This document shows positions 25,478-32,777 of a stretch of DNA of 64,000 nucleotides, piece after piece. The position numbers were made by a program, and so were the translations under genes. The notes under the pieces were generated by a model. That model was not told the DNA's origin and did not search any database. It saw only the letters and a program-made list of their open reading frames with translations. The stretch comes from Dyadobacter sp. Leaf189 (GTDB lineage Bacteria; Bacteroidota; Bacteroidia; Cytophagales; Spirosomataceae). Every line of letters begins with the position of its first letter. Positions within the stretch are counted from its first letter, which is position 1. Location of the stretch: the NCBI RefSeq assembly GCF_001424405.1, contig NZ_LMPS01000005.1:654268-718267 (forward strand), read 5' to 3'.

Positions 25478-26242
25478 TCAGTTATTAATTCGTTCGAGTA
25501 TTTCTTTAGTTAGCTTGTAATAATCTTCTGCGCCATTACTGTCGGGCGCGTAATCGAATATCGTTGTGCCGTTTGCCTGAGCCTCAGACAGGGCTATGTT
25601 ATCGCGAATGTACGAATCCATAAATACTTCACCAAGTTGCTCCCTGGTCGCATTGATCAGTTCGTGGCTGATCTTCTTGCGGATCTTCGGGTTGTAACGC
25701 GTTGCGAAAACTCCGCCAAGGTTTGTACTCGGACTTATTTTTTTGATCTCGGCAGAGTAAACCAGAAAGTTTCTCAAACCCTCGTAACTTAAAAACTCAG
25801 CCTGCAACGGAACATAATACTGGTGGCACGAAACTAGCGCCAGCCTCGTGTTACCATACAGGGCAGGAGGGCAGTCGATGATGACGAAATCGTACAACTC
25901 TTTTACTTTTTCCAATGCAATTTTCAGGTTGAATGGAAAAACGGGTGCCGACCTGATCGTGTCCTCTCGGTGGATCATTTCTGCCGATCCGGGCAATACA
26001 TCAATGTCGCCAACACGCTTAACAATCTCGTCAAATTCATATTCACCGGTGATGAACGAGCCACTGTCTTTCTTCAAGCCGGCGTGTTGAATGCCAAAGC
26101 TTTTTGTAAGACTCGCTTGTGCATCCAGGTCAATAACCAGCACTCTTGCATTCGCAAATTTGCTGAGACCGGCAGCAATGCTCTGAGCAGACGTAGTTTT
26201 TCCCACACCACCCTTGTTGTTGACAATACTGATGATTTTCAT
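25478..26242 (-). CDS. ParA/MinD-family ATPase
   Basis: A 254-residue ParA-type ATPase. The deviant Walker A motif K-G-G-V-G-K-T-T is at residues 10-17, the Walker A' region V-L-V-I-D-L-D-A-Q near residue 34, and the Walker B-like V-I-I-D-C-P-P near residue 120. There is no N-terminal HTH, so it resembles the small, type Ib-like ParAs. Its partner is probably the 98-residue gene. It could segregate a replicon or position another cell component; nothing nearby is a replication gene. A 9-bp inverted repeat lies 30 bases upstream of its start. Confidence 0.85.
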   Translation of the reverse strand: MKIISIVNNKGGVGKTTSAQSIAAGLSKFANARVLVIDLDAQASLTKSFGIQHAGLKKDSGSFITGEYEFDEIVKRVGDIDVLPGSAEMIHREDTIRSAPVFPFNLKIALEKVKELYDFVIIDCPPALYGNTRLALVSCHQYYVPLQAEFLSYEGLRNFLVYSAEIKKISPSTNLGGVFATRYNPKIRKKISHELINATREQLGEVFMDSYIRDNIALSEAQANGTTIFDYAPDSNGAEDYYKLTKEILERINN

Positions 26243-26273
26243 TTAAAAAGTATTATTAGTATAAAATGATTGT

Positions 26274-26313
26274 CGTTTATTTCACATCGGATACGTAAAT
26301 AAACGTAAAATAA
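26274..26313. promoter_or_regulatory. Inverted and direct repeats upstream of parA-like gene
   Basis: CGTTTATTT (26274-26282) and AAATAAACG (26297-26305) are a perfect 9-bp inverted pair 14 bases apart. The right arm overlaps two direct repeats, ACGTAAATAA (26293-26302) and ACGTAAAATAA (26303-26313). They are candidates for an operator or a parS-like site. The rest of 26314-26488 is AT-rich and I see no gene in it. Confidence 0.4.
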
Positions 26314-26488
26314 TTTTACTACTAATCTGAATGAATAAAATGCTTCAAAAGTTTTTGTCTTTGTAAATGTATAAATCTTTTTAAAAGATTGAAAAGTATA
26401 AAAAGAATTTATTTTGAAGATCCTGGATTGCTGAGTACAATTCACTGAAAACGAATGCGCTAGATCCAAATAGTTTTTACATAAAAAA

Positions 26489-26548
26489 TCCACCAGCTGG
26501 CTATTGATGTTCCGTTAACTGGAAAAACAATGTCGCCGAGCTGGTGGA
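26489..26548 (-). terminator. Terminator for the MFS gene
   Basis: TCCACCAGCT (26489-26498) and AGCTGGTGGA (26539-26548) form a perfect 10-bp stem around a 40-base loop, 15 bases after the minus-strand MFS stop. Read on the minus strand the stem is followed by TTTTTTAT, as in an intrinsic terminator. Confidence 0.65.
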
Positions 26549-26562
26549 CTGTTTGCTAAAAG

Positions 26563-27816
26563 CTAAATGGCTGATCCCGGTGCAGCAGTAGGCTGTACTT
26601 TGTGGGTAACGTACTTATGAATACGATACATCAAAAAAGCGGTAACAACGATGGCGAATACAACCACATTTCCGAGCAAAGGGTAATTTTCAATAAAGCC
26701 GGTGCTGCTTTCGTGCACGATGAACCCGGCGATCAGGGAAGCAATCCCGCCCGAAATTTGCTGGACCGACGAGTTGATCCCCATGAAAGCGCCCCGGTCT
26801 TGCTGCTCGGGAACAGCACTCATCAGCGCCGAGGCGGAGATCATCCGGCCCGTGATACCGACAAAAAGCAGAATGTTCAATATAATAATAATCCAAAGTG
26901 GGGTAACTCCAAGATTGCAATAAATGAGTGTCATCACGCACGCAATGGCGGAGCCCCAGAGGAACACTTTGTACTTCCCGATCTTGTCGCTCAGCTTCCC
27001 GATCAGTGGACTGAATGCAAGCATGCACAAGCCGGTCACCATATATAATGTAGGAAGCTGCGCCTCCTGAATGCCGAGGTTGTTGACTCCGTAAGCAGTG
27101 CCGAAAGGCATCAGCATAAAGCCGCCGGTGGCGAGCAGGGTAGTGGCGGCGAAAGCCTGCAGATAGGAAGGTTTCGCCAGAGTTTTACCCAAATGCTGGA
27201 ACGCATTCGTCTTCGCTTGCAACTTCAAATGTGCATTGATCGGCTTCATATAAAATACGACCAGCACACCAACAATAATGCTCAGCCCGACGATCATCAG
27301 GAATGGCGCATGCCAGCTGTACTCTTTTGCGAGATACAATCCGATTGGAATTCCCAGAACCTGGCTGCTCGCAAAAGCCATTTGAACAAACCCCATCACG
27401 CGACCACGGACCTGTATTGGGAAAAGATCGGTTATAATCGCGAAGCCGATCGAGCCGATTACTCCGCCGAAAAGTCCGGTGAAAATCCTTGCGGCCAACA
27501 AAAAATGGTAAGTAGGTGCAATGCCGCAGAAGAAAGTCCCGATCACAAATCCCGTATAAAAGAAGAGGAGCAACTTTTTCCGGTCAAATTTGTCGGCAAA
27601 GCCCGCTGTAATCAGGCCCGCCGCTCCCGCACTGAATGCATAAGCCGAAACAACCAGCCCGAACTGGCTGGTTGTAATCGAGAGTTTTTCCAAAAGAATG
27701 TAGCCCAGCGGCGACAGTACCATGAAATCCAGTACAACCGTGAACTGTAAGAAGGCCAGCAATGCGATAATAAATTTCTCATAGCCGGTGAAAGTCGGCT
27801 TTTTTTGTTCTGTCAT
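26563..27816 (-). CDS. MFS transporter (drug efflux type)
   Basis: A 417-residue, 12-segment major facilitator protein. The loop 2-3 motif appears as G-F-A-D-K-F-D-R-K-K near residue 75, and G-I-P-I-G-L-Y-L near residue 155 is in the position of the antiporter motif C. It is the last gene of an apparent three-gene unit: TetR regulator, a 79-residue protein, then this gene 12 bases on. That context suggests inducible efflux of a small molecule. The substrate cannot be predicted. A long-loop terminator follows. Confidence 0.85.
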   Translation of the reverse strand: MTEQKKPTFTGYEKFIIALLAFLQFTVVLDFMVLSPLGYILLEKLSITTSQFGLVVSAYAFSAGAAGLITAGFADKFDRKKLLLFFYTGFVIGTFFCGIAPTYHFLLAARIFTGLFGGVIGSIGFAIITDLFPIQVRGRVMGFVQMAFASSQVLGIPIGLYLAKEYSWHAPFLMIVGLSIIVGVLVVFYMKPINAHLKLQAKTNAFQHLGKTLAKPSYLQAFAATTLLATGGFMLMPFGTAYGVNNLGIQEAQLPTLYMVTGLCMLAFSPLIGKLSDKIGKYKVFLWGSAIACVMTLIYCNLGVTPLWIIIILNILLFVGITGRMISASALMSAVPEQQDRGAFMGINSSVQQISGGIASLIAGFIVHESSTGFIENYPLLGNVVVFAIVVTAFLMYRIHKYVTHKVQPTAAPGSAI

Positions 27817-27828
27817 GTATCAATTCGA

Positions 27829-28068
27829 TTAGTCTGTTAACTCTTCACATGCGTAACCGGCCTGTTGCAGAAGCGCGATAACCGGCGCACATTCCGGCTG
27901 CGTGGCCTCAATCCTGAGCACATTATCAATGTCTCCCAGGTCTATATTCCACTTGATAATACTGGTATGTCCGTCCAGCAGCGGCGATATCGATTTAACA
28001 TGCCGCTTGTTTTTGACATTCGTCCTGAAAACGAGGACGTATTCTTCTTTGTAAACGTGGTGGCTCAT
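27829..28068 (-). CDS. Small protein, 79 aa, HMA-like pattern without CxxC
   Basis: No firm family. The pattern of strands and helices (E-Y-V-L-V-F-R-T-N-V, then S-I-I-K-W-N-I-D-L, then N-V-L-R-I-E-A, then V-I-A-L-L-Q-Q-A-G-Y-A-C-E-E-L) is like the beta-alpha-beta-beta-alpha-beta fold of heavy-metal-associated domains, ending in the usual A-G-Y. The CxxC metal site is missing. It lies 12 bases from the MFS gene and 36 from the TetR gene, so it belongs to that operon. It might be a ligand-binding accessory to the transporter; this is inference. Confidence 0.65.
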   Translation of the reverse strand: MSHHVYKEEYVLVFRTNVKNKRHVKSISPLLDGHTSIIKWNIDLGDIDNVLRIEATQPECAPVIALLQQAGYACEELTD

Positions 28069-28104
28069 AGCTAAGTAGTTGTTTCGGGATGATCCTGAGT
28101 GCTT

Positions 28105-28698
28105 CTAAGGTTGGGGCTTCAAAGCTTTCAGTACCAGTCCGAGTGTCTGGTTTACTTTTTCTTCATCGAAAATAAAAGGCGGCCTGCCGGGCATGCTGGA
28201 CTTCGCGATATGGAACTTAACCAGCTGATACAAAGGGGCGAATGCAACCGACCAGTAAATCTCAACGGGAAGCGGCACAATTTCCTTGCGCTCAATCGCC
28301 TTATGTACGAACCTTCCCATTGCCTCAGTAAATCGGGTACCTACATTGGAGCGGCTGACCAGCGGAGAGTGGCGCAACTGTTCTATAAACGTGTGGCTGA
28401 AAGGATTTTCCAGACAGTAATGCATCCGGTTGAGCCATTGTACCCTTAATCCTTCATCAAAATGCGATTCGGGATCAAAGTTCTTTAATGTTGCGTCGAA
28501 CATCTTGTTGGTTTCGTCGGTGTAAAGCTGTTGGATCAGATCCTCGCGGTCGTGAAAATAAATGTAAATAGTGGCCACAGATACACCCGCCGCCCTGGCC
28601 AGCTTATGCATGCTCAAACCATCAAAACCATAATTTACGATCATTTCGACCGCTTTTTGCCTGATCAGTGCTTCTTTATTGACGTCTCTTGTTCTCAA
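28105..28698 (-). CDS. TetR/AcrR family regulator
   Basis: A 197-residue regulator with the TetR HTH at about residues 12-55 (M-I-V-N-Y-G-F-D-G-L-S-M-H-K-L-A-R-A-A-G-V-S-V-A-T-I-Y-I-Y-F). The rest is the ligand-binding domain. No ATG fits the start: the frame has a TGA five codons before a TTG at 28698, and the first ATG lies inside the HTH, so the TTG is the start. It heads the MFS operon and presumably represses it. A palindrome at 28728-28745 lies 29 bases upstream and could be its operator. Confidence 0.88.
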   Translation of the reverse strand: MRTRDVNKEALIRQKAVEMIVNYGFDGLSMHKLARAAGVSVATIYIYFHDREDLIQQLYTDETNKMFDATLKNFDPESHFDEGLRVQWLNRMHYCLENPFSHTFIEQLRHSPLVSRSNVGTRFTEAMGRFVHKAIERKEIVPLPVEIYWSVAFAPLYQLVKFHIAKSSMPGRPPFIFDEEKVNQTLGLVLKALKPQP

Positions 28699-28727
28699 TT
28701 CCTGTACATGTTTTCATGAGGCAAATA

Positions 28728-28745
28728 TAAATGAACGTTCGTTTA
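28728..28745. promoter_or_regulatory. Candidate TetR operator
   Basis: An 18-base near-palindrome centred on GAACGTTC (TAAATGAACGTTCGTTTA) lies just upstream of the TetR start, in the promoter position. It is typical in length and symmetry for a TetR dimer site, but binding is untested. Confidence 0.5.
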
Positions 28746-28792
28746 TTTAAGAGTTTTAAAATGCATTGTTTTCAATATTTCCCGACTGAATA

Positions 28793-30274
28793 TCAGGCTG
28801 GTACCAGGCTAGTAACTATGAAATTTTCAATGGCTTTTTTGTTGTATCCTTTGTATCCACCCTGAAAATCCCTGCCCGCCACAGCAATAAAATCGGCCAT
28901 TCGCTGCGAGTTGAGCTGAGCCAGCAACTGTTCATGATCGCCGTCGTACTTGATGAAGTAGCCGGAATACACGGTAACATCCGGATTTTCGTACAGCACG
29001 AAATTCGGCTTCTTGTTCATCGGAGAAAAAATAATCTTTTTCCCAAATGAGCTGTCCAAACCCTGCGAGCGGCCGAATGCATACCAGGCAACAGGATTGG
29101 GCTTTCCATTATCACGACGATCGAGCGCGGATTTTACTTTAAGAAAATAGGAGAAAGTTTTCGGAAATTGCGTTTGCAGCGTTTCTTCGTTGATAATCTG
29201 CTGTTTTCCTGATTCATTTTTCTGATATGGAAAAAGAATGTACTCGGTAACAGGATCTGCTGCGGCTTTCAGTTTGGAGCCTTTGATGACCGGTTTGAGA
29301 AGCGCTTTTTCGAGGTGTGCGAAGTCGCCGTTTTTGTTTTTTGCATACACAATCCCGTCATTTTCCTCCAAAATAGAGAACAGGTAGTACGCGTCTGCTA
29401 GTGTCGTAAGTCCGACTGAAATCTTGCAGATATCCCCCAGTTTCCTTCCTTCCTGCGCTTCGGCAGCAGATACGGACAATTGCCAGGGATCAGTCAGTTC
29501 TGCAAATGCAATGCGCCTGGATGCGTATGAGAAGTCAGTGGAAGTGCATTTTTCAAAGGCAAAATCCGTAGCCTGTTTCTTGCTGAAAACGGTTATTGCA
29601 GCGTAAGTGGACGCATTTTCAAATACACTGATCCCGGCGAAATTGGTAATGTGAACGAGGTTTTGCTGTTCCTGAAAATAGGAGCGGAGTGGCCTCCCGG
29701 TTTCGGAAATAAAAAAGGAATTGGGCGTTATGAAGCCGCAAATGCCATTTTTTGACATGAGCGTGGCGGCGAGCTCAAAGAATGCGATGTAGGCGTCGGT
29801 GGACCCTGAGCGGCAGAATGCGTAATGATCTTTGATATAAGTCCGCTGCTGTTCTTCCAGGTGCTGTATCCGGATGTACGGCGGATTGCCAACGATAAAG
29901 TCAAACCGCTGCTTCTTACCCTTCTGTGTCAATGCATTACGCACTGACAAGTTCCAGGCAATGGAAATGCCAAGCGGTTCCAGTAATGCATTCAGGTTAG
30001 TTTTGCAGGCTGCAATTGCAAGTGGATCGATGTCCCAGCCATGGATTTGCCGGAGTCTTTCCGGAAGTAGCTCAGGAGGTGTAGTTGCGATGATATGGGA
30101 GGCGATCGGGACCAGGAAACGGCCGTCTCCGCAGGCGGGATCCAGGATCGAGGCCGATGTTAAATCTGCCTGATAGAAACCGCAGAGTTGCAGTATTTTC
30201 TCGACAATATGTGCTGGTGTGTAAACTTGCCCAAGGAGCTTTTTTTTCTGGTAAGTGCGTGACTGTGATGCCAT
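28793..30274 (-). CDS. N6-adenine DNA methyltransferase (TaqI/Eco57I-like)
   Basis: A 493-residue gamma-type adenine methyltransferase. Motif X reads G-Q-V-Y-T-P at residues 15-20, motif I D-P-A-C-G-D-G at 45-51 (S-adenosylmethionine binding), and motif IV N-P-P-Y at 130-133 (catalysis). The C-terminal half, with G-G-Y-K-G-Y-N-K-K near the end, fits a TaqI-like target-recognition domain. It would methylate adenine in a specific DNA site. It lies 69 bases downstream of a likely nuclease gene on the same strand, so it is probably the M part of a restriction-modification system. The recognition sequence cannot be read. Confidence 0.88.
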   Translation of the reverse strand: MASQSRTYQKKKLLGQVYTPAHIVEKILQLCGFYQADLTSASILDPACGDGRFLVPIASHIIATTPPELLPERLRQIHGWDIDPLAIAACKTNLNALLEPLGISIAWNLSVRNALTQKGKKQRFDFIVGNPPYIRIQHLEEQQRTYIKDHYAFCRSGSTDAYIAFFELAATLMSKNGICGFITPNSFFISETGRPLRSYFQEQQNLVHITNFAGISVFENASTYAAITVFSKKQATDFAFEKCTSTDFSYASRRIAFAELTDPWQLSVSAAEAQEGRKLGDICKISVGLTTLADAYYLFSILEENDGIVYAKNKNGDFAHLEKALLKPVIKGSKLKAAADPVTEYILFPYQKNESGKQQIINEETLQTQFPKTFSYFLKVKSALDRRDNGKPNPVAWYAFGRSQGLDSSFGKKIIFSPMNKKPNFVLYENPDVTVYSGYFIKYDGDHEQLLAQLNSQRMADFIAVAGRDFQGGYKGYNKKAIENFIVTSLVPA

Positions 30275-30343
30275 TGACGAGAATAAAATCCTGGTAAGTT
30301 TCCCAGCTGAAAGGTTTTTAGGGCAGAATGTGCTTAAAACTAC

Positions 30344-31006
30344 TTATTTCAAAGCGCAAATCCGAAAGCCTTTCAATGATCTGATGTAGGCGGTTGGTGT
30401 CAACGGGGAAATTTCGCTGAACAGGATTTCGTAAGTGTCCTCGTTGAATGTAAATGCAGTTCCGTCGGCCCTGACGCGCCTGGTACCAGCGGCATAAAAC
30501 CTGCCGATCTCTCCGTTTTGCAGCGCCGACTTGTCTATAAACCCGAGCAAGGAAGCGATGGTGCCGGCTGTTTCGGATTGGTGAAATGAAATGCAGAAGT
30601 AATGCGTCGTTTTTGAACCCGGCTTGTTCAGCTGAGAAGAAGGAATGTTGAGCACATAGTCCCCCGCGAGATTCCCCGCCCGGCGCTTCATGGACTTCAC
30701 ATCAACTGCAAAGTCCATCAGGTCCGACCTAATCAGAAAATCCTGTCCCCAATCCTGCCCATCGACCGCTCCGAAAGACCGGGTGGGGCGGGGCAGATGA
30801 AAAGAATCGGCAAAAACGATTTCGCCGAGCGTGCCCGTGAAGCGGAGCATCCTTGTGCTGGCGGGTAACACCTGTGCTTTGTCCCAAATATTAGAAACAC
30901 GATGGTGTGTCAACGAATGCTCCACCAGCTTGCGGGCTGCAAGCTTCTGTTCAGCCCGAACGGAGATTTGAATATATGTACCGGATTTCAGAACAGTTTG
31001 CTCCAT
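30344..31006 (-). CDS. Probable PD-(D/E)XK restriction endonuclease
   Basis: A 220-residue protein with no family that I recognise by name. It carries a plausible PD-(D/E)XK core: G-E-I-V-F at residues 61-65 (E62), G-Q-D-F (D89) and F-A-V-D-V-K-S (D102-x-K104). Spacing and the hydrophobic strand before D-V-K fit a nuclease active site. The last part, G-F-R-I-C, is unassigned. It is upstream of, and on the same strand as, an adenine methyltransferase, so a type II restriction role is the natural reading. Its start overlaps the end of the upstream membrane-protein gene by 19 bases. The nuclease call is inference from motif and context. Confidence 0.6.
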   Translation of the reverse strand: MEQTVLKSGTYIQISVRAEQKLAARKLVEHSLTHHRVSNIWDKAQVLPASTRMLRFTGTLGEIVFADSFHLPRPTRSFGAVDGQDWGQDFLIRSDLMDFAVDVKSMKRRAGNLAGDYVLNIPSSQLNKPGSKTTHYFCISFHQSETAGTIASLLGFIDKSALQNGEIGRFYAAGTRRVRADGTAFTFNEDTYEILFSEISPLTPTAYIRSLKGFRICALK

Positions 31007-31488
31007 GCAAATCTAATAGCCAGCAAAGTGAGTACAAAGCCTATCAAAATCACAGAAAATGGAACGTAAGTCCATGCTACTAAGTGCAATCGGTCGAAAA
31101 ACCACATCAAACCAATGAGAGCAGCAATGAGCGTGAGAAGTCCGGAAATTTTGCCAAAACCGGGTATTAATGCAAAAGGTATCTTGCGCTTGATCAGCAT
31201 CAGCGTCAGCGCGAGCGAAATGATTGGCAGGAATTGCAAAATGATGTTGGCTTGCCAGATACTCTGTCTTTCAAAGAGAAAAAGATAGATATTCAGCGTA
31301 AATGCGAAAATCCCGGGGATACTGACCGCATATACCAGCACTGCATACACATAACTCCAGAACTGAACATCGCGGCTCCCATTTGCCAACTCACCAATCA
31401 ACCAGGCGAGGACCGGCATTAAAGCAAAAAAGGCCACAGCAGGCCAGGGATTCGAGGAAATGTATTGAAATAGTTGTGTTAGCGTCAT
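30988..31488 (-). CDS. Membrane protein of unknown function, 166 aa
   Basis: Five hydrophobic segments (about residues 14-33, 44-70, 81-98, 113-130 and 134-160) with short polar loops. No family is recognised. The end of the gene overlaps the start of the probable nuclease gene by 19 bases in another frame, so the two are co-transcribed and perhaps coupled. Whether it belongs to the restriction-modification unit or is merely upstream cannot be told. The upstream spacer carries the polypurine palindrome. Confidence 0.7.
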   Translation of the reverse strand: MTLTQLFQYISSNPWPAVAFFALMPVLAWLIGELANGSRDVQFWSYVYAVLVYAVSIPGIFAFTLNIYLFLFERQSIWQANIILQFLPIISLALTLMLIKRKIPFALIPGFGKISGLLTLIAALIGLMWFFDRLHLVAWTYVPFSVILIGFVLTLLAIRFAWSKLF

Positions 31489-31520
31489 CTTTTTTGTTCG
31501 TCTGGTAGGGGTAGTTAGGG

Positions 31521-31694
31521 GAGGATGGAGGAAGGGGAGGAAGGGAGGAAGGAGGAAGGAGGAAGGAGGAAGGAGGAAGGGGACGATGGATAGATTTTGA
31601 TTTAATGTTGTGAATTACAAATATAAATTACATTTGTAATTCACAGTGTCCATCTTTTTTCCATCCTCCATCCTCCCTTTCCTCCTTCCTCCCG
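31521..31694. repeat. Polypurine tandem repeat and nested inverted repeat
   Basis: The 219-base spacer between the membrane-protein gene and the Ppx-fold gene contains no coding sequence. A purine-only tract (31519-31582) includes five tandem GGAGGAA units at 31544-31578. A pyrimidine tract at 31665-31693 is its approximate inverted partner. Between them lies a perfect 14-bp hairpin: arms 31609-31622 and 31632-31645 (TGTGAATTACAAAT and its complement) with a 9-base loop. The structure may end transcription from the left or form a local non-B structure. Confidence 0.75.
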
Positions 31695-31707
31695 AGGATC
31701 CTTATGC

Positions 31708-32730
31708 TTACAAGTTCAAAAGAAAACCGATCGTGAAATTAGCGTCCCAGTCGAAAACGAATTGGTCGCAGCCGGTGGCGTCTTTTACAGATTTGTAAAT
31801 GTTAACCCCCGCTTTTGATTTCGCATTGGTCAGTTTCGAATAGGCTAGGGGCTCGCTTAGCGTGGTGTAACGCTCTTTTCCTTTACGTACTTCCTTCGCC
31901 ATTTCGAAAGGTACACCGCCGATGATAAAGCAGGTTTTACGTTTATCAGTCGGGATCTGTTTTGATTTTGAGGAGACCTCTTCGTAAACCTTTGAATCGT
32001 CGGCTCCATCCTGATAGTACTTCGCACCATAGGATTCCAGCGCAGAAACTTTGCCACCTTCAATCCAGGAGATCTTGGTGTTACCTGAGCCAATGTCCAC
32101 CACAAATGCCTTATCCGCATACTCCGCAGGCAGTACCGATTTAAGTGCCAGCTGGCCTTCCTGTTCGGCAGTTACCTGGTTTACCACATAACCGATCGAC
32201 TTCAACACACGCGTGATCTTTTGAGTTACCTCGGCTTTCGCAGCACCGGAGCTTACCACAAAATGGATGTCTTTGCTGCCCACACCGAAGTCGAGCATGC
32301 CGCCAATGTACTTTTTAAGACCCACGCGGATATCTTCATCCGTGGCCATATTTTCAGTCACCAGGCTGTTCCCGAACTCGGACTTTTCCAGTGACCAGTG
32401 TTTTTGCTTATCTACTTTGATAATGAAAGAATTGAAGCCGCTAGCGCCCAGCTCAACAACCCCTTTCAGTTTCCCGTCGACCGGCGCTGGCGCGGTATAG
32501 CTGAATGCGGCTGCGTCGGAGGTAACTGCTTCTGAATTCCCGGCAGTGGCTTCGCTCGGGGCGCTTTCGTCTTCACCAGCGGTTGTGGCCTGACTTTCTG
32601 GGTTCTCGGCGCGGTCTTCGGCCATTTGGGTGAGCGCTTTTTGACCGCCCAGGTACTTATATCCTACAAATATTGCTCCTAAAATAAGCGCCGTGATAAT
32701 CAGGCGGCCAGCTACTGTGAGTCTTTTCAT
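31708..32730 (-). CDS. Membrane-anchored Ppx/GppA-like (actin-fold) protein
   Basis: A 340-residue protein with an N-terminal anchor (about residues 8-28), a low-complexity Glu/Ala/Ser linker (about 35-75) and then a Ppx/GppA-like domain. Telltale segments are V-V-E-L-G-A-S-G-F-N-S-F near residue 90, V-S-S-G-A-A, then T-A-E-Q-E-G-Q-L-A-L and V-V-D-I-G-S-G-N-T-K near residue 218, which parallel the nucleotide-binding motifs of exopolyphosphatases. The typical D-I-G-G-G-S becomes D-I-G-S-G-N. Whether it hydrolyses polyphosphate or guanosine pentaphosphate is unknown. It ends a three-gene cluster with two coiled-coil proteins. Confidence 0.75.
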   Translation of the reverse strand: MKRLTVAGRLIITALILGAIFVGYKYLGGQKALTQMAEDRAENPESQATTAGEDESAPSEATAGNSEAVTSDAAAFSYTAPAPVDGKLKGVVELGASGFNSFIIKVDKQKHWSLEKSEFGNSLVTENMATDEDIRVGLKKYIGGMLDFGVGSKDIHFVVSSGAAKAEVTQKITRVLKSIGYVVNQVTAEQEGQLALKSVLPAEYADKAFVVDIGSGNTKISWIEGGKVSALESYGAKYYQDGADDSKVYEEVSSKSKQIPTDKRKTCFIIGGVPFEMAKEVRKGKERYTTLSEPLAYSKLTNAKSKAGVNIYKSVKDATGCDQFVFDWDANFTIGFLLNL

Positions 32731-32777
32731 GGGTTTGTGTTAAAGATGAACAATGTTAAATAGTTGAATAGAATGGG

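Noticed and set aside
25478..26242. ParA as evidence of an integrated plasmid or mobile element
   Set aside because: No integrase, relaxase, replication or transposase gene was found in the window, so mobility is not supported.
26239..26493. An 84-codon frame in the AT-rich spacer upstream of the ParA gene
   Set aside because: Its product is rich in Phe, Tyr, Ile and Lys as expected of AT-rich noise, and it covers the inverted repeats.
27193..27750. A 185-codon open frame opposite the MFS gene at 26563-27816
   Set aside because: It is antisense to membrane-segment codons and is explained by their composition.
31544..31578. Tandem GGAGGAA units taken as a possible CRISPR array
   Set aside because: The units are 7 bases, directly adjacent and without spacers, and no cas genes are nearby.
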